Assembly: GCA_016722065.1 (NCBI GenBank)
Contig: JADKGX010000001.1
Location: 1,054,001 to 1,118,000, forward strand
Length of the DNA: 64,000 nt
DNA from: Planctomycetota bacterium
GTDB taxonomy: Bacteria > Planctomycetota > UBA8742 > UBA2392
Direction: 5' to 3'
Below the pieces are notes generated by a model, which was given only the letters and a program-made list of their open reading frames with translations, was not told the DNA's origin and did no database searches. This document shows positions 59,444-64,000 of this stretch, one piece after another (the stretch's first letter is position 1; every line of letters begins with the position of its first letter). The position numbers were made by a program, and so were the translations under genes.

Positions 59444-61645
59444 ATGCGTACAATTCTGCTTCTGCTGATCTGCTTTGCCGGCTGCGCGTTTGCGCAGACC
59501 GCGACCACGCCGGGCAGCATTGTTGACGAGATTCCTACCTGCAGCTGTCTTGGCTTCCGCTGGCTGATCACGGGCGACTCTGACCTTGATTGCAGCGTCG
59601 CCGTCGACTACCGACAGGCCGGTACCACGGCCTGGCAGCCAGCGCAACCGATGCTGCGCGTTGAACCTGCCAGCGTCAGCGGCAACGCCTTTGACCCGGG
59701 CAATCTGCTGGTGGGCAGCGTGCTTGGGCTTGTGCCTGACACCGACTATGAAGTGCGCCTCACGCTCAGTGACCCCGATGGCGGCGCGGCCTTTCAAACG
59801 CGCAGCTTGCGCACCCGCGCGATCCCGGCCGACCCGGCGGCGCCCGTGCTGAAGTACGTGGCGCCAGGTTCCGGCGGCGGTGCGGGTACGCAATCCAGCC
59901 CTTATCTTGGGCTGGCGGCCGCCCAGTCCGGCGCGGTTGCGGGGGACGTGTTCATTCTGCAGGCCGGGACTTACGCAATCCCGGGCACATTCGTCTTCAA
60001 CAAGAACGGAACTGCGGCCAACCCAATTGTCTGGCGCGGCGTGGATGCGGCGACCGTGATTCTCAATGGCGGCGGCACGGCGCAGCCGGTGCTCTCGTTT
60101 TCGGGCAGCCAGTACGTCCACCTGGAGAAAGTCACCGTGCGCAACCCGCTGCGCACGGCAATCAATGGCACGGCGACCAAAAATCTCGTCATCCGCGAGT
60201 GCGTAATCGACTGCTCGGCGGTTTCACCCACCACGGAGGCCTCGGGCATTCTGCTGCAGGGTGCCGGGCATGAGGGGGCGTACATTTCGCAGAACCGCAT
60301 CCGCGGCAACATTAACTGGACCGGCGGCCGCAACCAGGACGCCTACGCCTGCGTGCTGCTGGGGCGCGGGCACATGATCCAGTACAACGAGATCTACGAC
60401 TGGTGGGACACCGCAGGTCTTGGCGGCAATGACACAACCGTGGACACCAGCGGCTGCGACATCATCGGTAACGAGTTCCACAACGTGACCGACGATGGCA
60501 TTGAGATGGACGGCGCGCGCTTTAACAACCGCATCTACGAAAACCGCTTCACCAACGTGCTGTGCGGCATCTCGTGCCAGCCTTGCCTGGCCGGGCCGAC
60601 CTACATCGTGCGCAACGCGATCTATAACTACCAGCTCAAGCCGCTCAAGTTCCACATTCTGGGCAACACTCCCACAGGCATGCTGGTCTACAACAACACG
60701 TTTGTCGGCGCTGATCCCAGAGGCATCGGCGGCGGCGACTGGCGCAACTCGCACTTCCGGAACAACCTGTTTCTGGCCAGTGACGACGCGGGCGCGATCG
60801 CGTTTGACACAAACGCCCAGCGCTTCAGCTGGGACTACAACGGCTGGTACCAGTCATCTACGGCCACGAACTTCGGCCGCCTCAACGGGGCAAACTACGC
60901 AAGCCTGACCGCGTTCCAGACTGGGTTGGGCCAGGAGGCACACGGCAAACTGGTGGGCTACCCGGTGTTCACCAGTGCCGCAATGCCGACGCGCGGCGGG
61001 CTTGTGTACCCCTTCACCAGCGGCTTTTCGGCACCCTATACGCCGGGCACCGCTGACCTGACGCTGAAGTCCGGCGCGAACGCGGCAGTCGATGCCGGGG
61101 TGGTGCTCGCCAACATCACGCAAGGGACGGCGCCGGACCTTGGGGCCTACGAACGTGGCTCGACCGTGCCGGTGTATGGCCCCGGCGGATTTTCCAGCGT
61201 CCCTCCGACCCCGGCTGTTCCCGCTGCTGCGAGTAACTCCAGCGCCGACGCACTCTCCGGCCTGCGTATTCAAGTCGGCTTTGCGGACAACAGCAGCAAC
61301 GAGGACGGTTTCCGCATGGAGCGCTCGACTGCGGGCGGGCCGTTTGCGGCCCTTACGACGCTCGCCCCGGGCGTGACCAGCTACGAAGATGCAGGCCTGA
61401 CCGATGGCGTTCTGTACGAGTACAGAGTCATCGCCTTCAACACAGTGGGCGACGCCGCGCCGTCCAACACCGCCAGCGCCACGGCAGTGATCACGCTGCC
61501 GGTGGGTCCTGCCGTGCCGCCCGCCTCCGCGGGTGGTGGCGGCGGGTGCGCGGGTACGGGCGGCGCGGCGGGCATTTATGGGTTGCTGCTGCTGGTTGCG
61601 GCCTGTGTCTGCGCAAGATCGGCCCAGCGTTTGAAGCAGGCGTAG
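59444..61645 (+). CDS. Secreted right-handed beta-helix protein with Gly/Cys C-terminal sorting tail
   Basis: 733 residues. Signal peptide LLLLICFAGCAFA. A fibronectin-like part is followed by a parallel beta-helix (about 185-560; VFILQAGTYAIPGTFVFNKN, FSGSQYVHLEKVTVRN, HMIQYNEIYDWWDTAG) like pectate-lyase folds. A second fibronectin type III domain lies at about 605-685 (RMERSTAGGPFAALTTLAPG). The tail is GGGGGCAGTGGAAGIYGLLL + hydrophobic helix + RSAQRLKQA, a CTERM-type sorting signal. ATG 59444 is chosen for the signal peptide and the GGAGGAGGG upstream. The last 70 bp overlap the convergent regulator gene. Confidence 0.8.
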   Translation: MRTILLLLICFAGCAFAQTATTPGSIVDEIPTCSCLGFRWLITGDSDLDCSVAVDYRQAGTTAWQPAQPMLRVEPASVSGNAFDPGNLLVGSVLGLVPDTDYEVRLTLSDPDGGAAFQTRSLRTRAIPADPAAPVLKYVAPGSGGGAGTQSSPYLGLAAAQSGAVAGDVFILQAGTYAIPGTFVFNKNGTAANPIVWRGVDAATVILNGGGTAQPVLSFSGSQYVHLEKVTVRNPLRTAINGTATKNLVIRECVIDCSAVSPTTEASGILLQGAGHEGAYISQNRIRGNINWTGGRNQDAYACVLLGRGHMIQYNEIYDWWDTAGLGGNDTTVDTSGCDIIGNEFHNVTDDGIEMDGARFNNRIYENRFTNVLCGISCQPCLAGPTYIVRNAIYNYQLKPLKFHILGNTPTGMLVYNNTFVGADPRGIGGGDWRNSHFRNNLFLASDDAGAIAFDTNAQRFSWDYNGWYQSSTATNFGRLNGANYASLTAFQTGLGQEAHGKLVGYPVFTSAAMPTRGGLVYPFTSGFSAPYTPGTADLTLKSGANAAVDAGVVLANITQGTAPDLGAYERGSTVPVYGPGGFSSVPPTPAVPAAASNSSADALSGLRIQVGFADNSSNEDGFRMERSTAGGPFAALTTLAPGVTSYEDAGLTDGVLYEYRVIAFNTVGDAAPSNTASATAVITLPVGPAVPPASAGGGGGCAGTGGAAGIYGLLLLVAACVCARSAQRLKQA

Positions 61646-63102
61646 CCGCCGTGGAAGTAGCTGGAGAAAAACCCGTTCGCGCGCGACCTGGCGGAAGACA
61701 TGGAATCGTCGGCCAGCTCCAGCACGTTGCGATGGTGAACCGCCAGGTAGTCCGGAGGCAGCGTGATGTCCGAAGAAACGCGTTCAAGCTCGGTTAGCGC
61801 CAGGCGCAGTTGCTCGCGCGCGGGCTGCGTCAGGCGTGCCACGCGCAGCAACTGCGTCTTCACGATCTGCCTCAAGACGCGGGTGCGATGCTCGGGTACG
61901 CCCAGGGCATCCACACGCTTGAGCTGGGCGGTGCATACTTTGCGTGAGGGTTGCTTCAGCACTTCCAGCAGGGCCATGGCACTCACCGAAATCGCGTTGT
62001 CGGCCATGGCGTGCGTCAGCGCATCCTTGCGGTCACTGGAGATGCAGCGCCGCACAGCCAGTGTCAGCGCTTGCCCATCTTCAAGCCAGATCGCAAAGCG
62101 CAGGATCAGCAGTGACTTCGACGAGGACATGGGCTTGTCCGCGATGCACGTCTCGACATCGCCAAGGCCCGAGAACAACTGCATCTTGGCGAAATAGCCG
62201 CCGTACAGGTCGTGCAGCACCGGCGCCGCCTCGGGCAGCGCGCGCATGACCTTGGCCATGCCCCCCTGCAGGTCGCCGAGGTCCATTTCCAGCAGGCCGC
62301 CGGTTGCCAGCATCACGCACCAGTTGCGACCGCGCACGCCGTTGCTGAGTGCCAGCGCGGCGTTGCAGATGCGCAGGGCCTCGCGCACCCGGCCCATGGC
62401 CAGCACCGCCATCACCAGGAACTGTGCCTGCAGGATGCGCTTTTCGTCCATCGGCTCGCCCCAGGCCATCTGGCGGATGAACACCTTGCGGCGCCAGGTT
62501 GCGCTGTTTTCGGTGTCCCCTTGCAGGTACGCAAAAAAGGCGCGCTGGGCGTCAAGGCGCAGCATCAGCGCGTCGTCGTCGCACAGGCGCGCGACCTGGT
62601 CGGCGGCCTTCAGCAACTCGGCCCCGCGATCCAGGTCGCGTTTGTCCAGCACACTCTCGAGGTCCGACACCAGCTTTTCAAACACGGGCAGACTGCCCTG
62701 GTTCAGCTTGCTGCGCAGCTTCTCGTGGGTGTCCAGCGCGTCCGAAAGTTCGCGCAACACGCGCAGATGGTGCTTGCCGGTCAGCGAGCCCAGGCGCATG
62801 CGCGACACCGCGCTCATGGCCTCCACCAGTTCCAGCATGTTGGACGCCATGCGTTCGGTGCCGGCGCTTACGTCGGCCAGGTACGCCGTGCCCTCCCCCG
62901 CCAGCAGCCAGGCGGGGTTGATGCCCAGCTCACGCACCAGGGCCTGGCAGAATTCCGCCGGCACTTTGCCGCCCTTCATGAAGCGGTGGACGTTGGCGGG
63001 TGGAAAGCCGGTGCGGCGCGCCAGCTCGGCCTGTGAATGCGCCGATGCCAGCTGGTTCAGCCTGTGGCGCAGGGTATCAGGGGCGATCTCGGCAGCGGGC
63101 AT
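61576..63102 (-). CDS. HTH-type regulator with long helical C-terminal domain
   Basis: 508 residues from ATG 63102. Residues about 12-60 are a Cro/CI-type helix-turn-helix (SQAELARRTGFPPANVHRFM, KGGKVPAEF, LGINPAWLLAGEG). The remaining about 440 residues are all-helical, TPR-like in texture (QAQFLVMAVLAMGRVREALR; NAALALSNGVRGRNWCVMLA), with no ligand domain recognised. That organisation resembles peptide- or protein-sensing XRE regulators. Its target is unknown; the divergent neighbour (63331) is the candidate selenoprotein. The upstream extension to 63252 has no HTH homology. Confidence 0.75.
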   Translation of the reverse strand: MPAAEIAPDTLRHRLNQLASAHSQAELARRTGFPPANVHRFMKGGKVPAEFCQALVRELGINPAWLLAGEGTAYLADVSAGTERMASNMLELVEAMSAVSRMRLGSLTGKHHLRVLRELSDALDTHEKLRSKLNQGSLPVFEKLVSDLESVLDKRDLDRGAELLKAADQVARLCDDDALMLRLDAQRAFFAYLQGDTENSATWRRKVFIRQMAWGEPMDEKRILQAQFLVMAVLAMGRVREALRICNAALALSNGVRGRNWCVMLATGGLLEMDLGDLQGGMAKVMRALPEAAPVLHDLYGGYFAKMQLFSGLGDVETCIADKPMSSSKSLLILRFAIWLEDGQALTLAVRRCISSDRKDALTHAMADNAISVSAMALLEVLKQPSRKVCTAQLKRVDALGVPEHRTRVLRQIVKTQLLRVARLTQPAREQLRLALTELERVSSDITLPPDYLAVHHRNVLELADDSMSSARSRANGFFSSYFHGGYACFKRWADLAQTQAATSSSNP

Positions 63103-63330
63103 GGCGGCTCCGGGTTTCAGTATTGGAATGTGCAGGCCTGCGCGGAACGGCGCGGCGTTCCGCTTACGATAGGGTATGTCCAGGGCCTGACCCTGTCCCG
63201 CACTTTCAGAAACGAGTGCCAGAAGTGGAACGAGCCAAGGCACGCATTCCATTTATGAGTGGCGACATGGCGGGCCAATCCCCGGCGGCCGCATTGCTCC
63301 GATAGACTCAAAGCCTCATCGGAGGATGCC

Positions 63331-64000
63331 ATGAGACTGCTCCTGCTTGCGCTGTTCCTGGGCTGCGCGCACTTGACTGCGGCCGACTTCACCATCGGCC
63401 AGGACGCCCCTGACTTTGAACTTGGTACCAGCACCTGGGACACGCCCGAGGGCTTCACCAGGCTGTCCAGCTATCGCGGCAAGGTGGTGCTGGTCGAAGT
63501 GTGGGCCACCTACTGAGGCCCCTGCGTGGCGGGCGTGCCCCACCTGAAAGAGCTGAGCGAACAATACCGCGAGCGCGGGTTTGAAATCGTCGCCTCCACC
63601 AACGAGGACCCGGCCAAAGTCACCCAGTGGCTGGCCAAGAACCCTGTAAACTACGGCATCGTCGCCAAGGCCCCCGGGATTTCCGCCTACGTTGGCATGG
63701 GCACCGGCGTGCCGCGCGGATGGGTGATCTCGGCCGACGGCAAGATCGCCTTTGCCGGCAAGCCCGCGGACATCACTGGCGCGATGGTCGAGGAGTGGCT
63801 GAAGGATTGCCCGGCCAGCAGGATCGAGAAACCGCTCGCCCGCGAACTGGGCGCAGCCGTCAAGCACTACAATGCCGGCAAGTACGGCAAGGCGCTGATC
63901 GAGGCCCAGAAACACGAGGCCACCGGCGATGCCAAAGTCGCGGCCGACGCCGGGTTTGTCGCCGAAAAGGTCCGCAAGGGCATGGGCTGGCGCAAAGACG
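63331..64000 (+). CDS. TlpA-like thioredoxin with in-frame TGA at active site (candidate selenoprotein, partial)
   Basis: Signal peptide LLLLALFLGCAHLTA, then TIGQDAPDFELG and the strand KVVLVEVWATY. The next codon is TGA (63514-63516), followed in the same frame by GPCVAGVPHLKELSEQYRER and an uninterrupted thioredoxin fold to the window end (GTGVPRGWVISADGKIAFAG). Aligned with W-A-T-x-C-G-P-C, the TGA replaces the first catalytic Cys, so UGPC is the natural reading: Sec62/Cys65. A stop at 63516 would leave a useless 61-residue stub. GGAGG precedes ATG 63331. Selenocysteine machinery is not in the window; a nonsense mutation is the alternative. Confidence 0.8.
63517..63544 (+). promoter_or_regulatory. 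Candidate bacterial SECIS hairpin
   Basis: Downstream of the TGA, GTGG (63526-63529), bulged C, GG pairs with CCCCAC ending about 63543, leaving the apical loop GCGTG about 17 nt after the TGA. Loop distance and a G at its first position agree with bacterial SECIS rules; the usual bulged U is a C here. High local G+C makes chance hairpins likely. Confidence 0.4.

Noticed and set aside
63331..63516. Reading the thioredoxin-like gene as a complete 61-residue protein
   Set aside because: The stub would end in the middle of the thioredoxin fold at the active site, and the same frame continues with homologous sequence for more than 160 codons.

Overview
High-GC bacterial chromosome segment (about 65% G+C by eye). 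It is dense with overlapping ATGA gene junctions and rich in secreted, lipoprotein and beta-propeller proteins. The combination of proprotein-convertase-P-like domains, choice-of-anchor-D repeats, Kelch propellers, very many TPR paralogues, a Gly-rich C-terminal sorting tail, a cytochrome P460 and an integrase-type transposase suggests a Planctomycetota-like organism. This is inference; no rRNA or other taxonomic marker is present.

Layout. (1) 1-11.4 kb, surface polysaccharide locus: a Wza-like export lipoprotein and a UDP-glucuronate decarboxylase on the + strand face a tightly coupled - strand operon. That operon encodes the two halves of an ABC polysaccharide exporter (Wzm/Wzt type), four glycosyltransferase genes (two are fusions of two transferase domains) and a UDP-GlcNAc 2-epimerase (wecB) whose 3' end is frameshifted. 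(2) 11.4-24.1 kb: one 4.2-kilo-residue secreted protein with four P-like domains, 19 anchor-D-type repeats (some near-identical in DNA) and 18 Kelch blades. (3) 24.5-27.7 kb: recJ, a cytochrome P460 lipoprotein and a NYN-domain nuclease. (4) 27.7-50.3 kb: eight paralogous TPR proteins in five transcription units, interrupted by secreted proteins, fhs, a GNAT acetyltransferase and a lipid-related pair (Lgt-like protein plus Tes-like radical SAM enzyme). (5) 50.3-53 kb: YeeE/YedE sulfur-transport pair, thyX, a helical protein and an initiator tRNA-fMet with its terminator. (6) 53-64 kb: a DDE transposase, three large secreted or anchored proteins, an HTH regulator, and a TlpA-like thioredoxin with an in-frame TGA where the first active-site Cys should be. 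The last is a candidate selenoprotein and is cut by the window end.

The most unusual content is the TPR array. All eight proteins begin at the same motif (A-[ED]-x-x-Y-[LVM]-F-x-H-A-[LM]-[LV]-R-x-A-A-Y-[EQ]-L). In STAND/AAA-type ATPase-cyclase and kinase proteins this motif marks the end of the ATPase/winged-helix part and the beginning of the TPR part. They therefore look like detached sensor halves of STAND proteins, expanded by duplication. The four that start a transcription unit share a -10-like hexamer exactly 6 nt before the ATG, suggesting leaderless mRNAs, and a C-terminal relic of a ninth copy survives behind the fifth. One pair is translationally coupled to the NYN nuclease.

Limits: functions come from motif recognition only; no database or structure search was run. 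Start codons of several - strand glycosyltransferases are uncertain.
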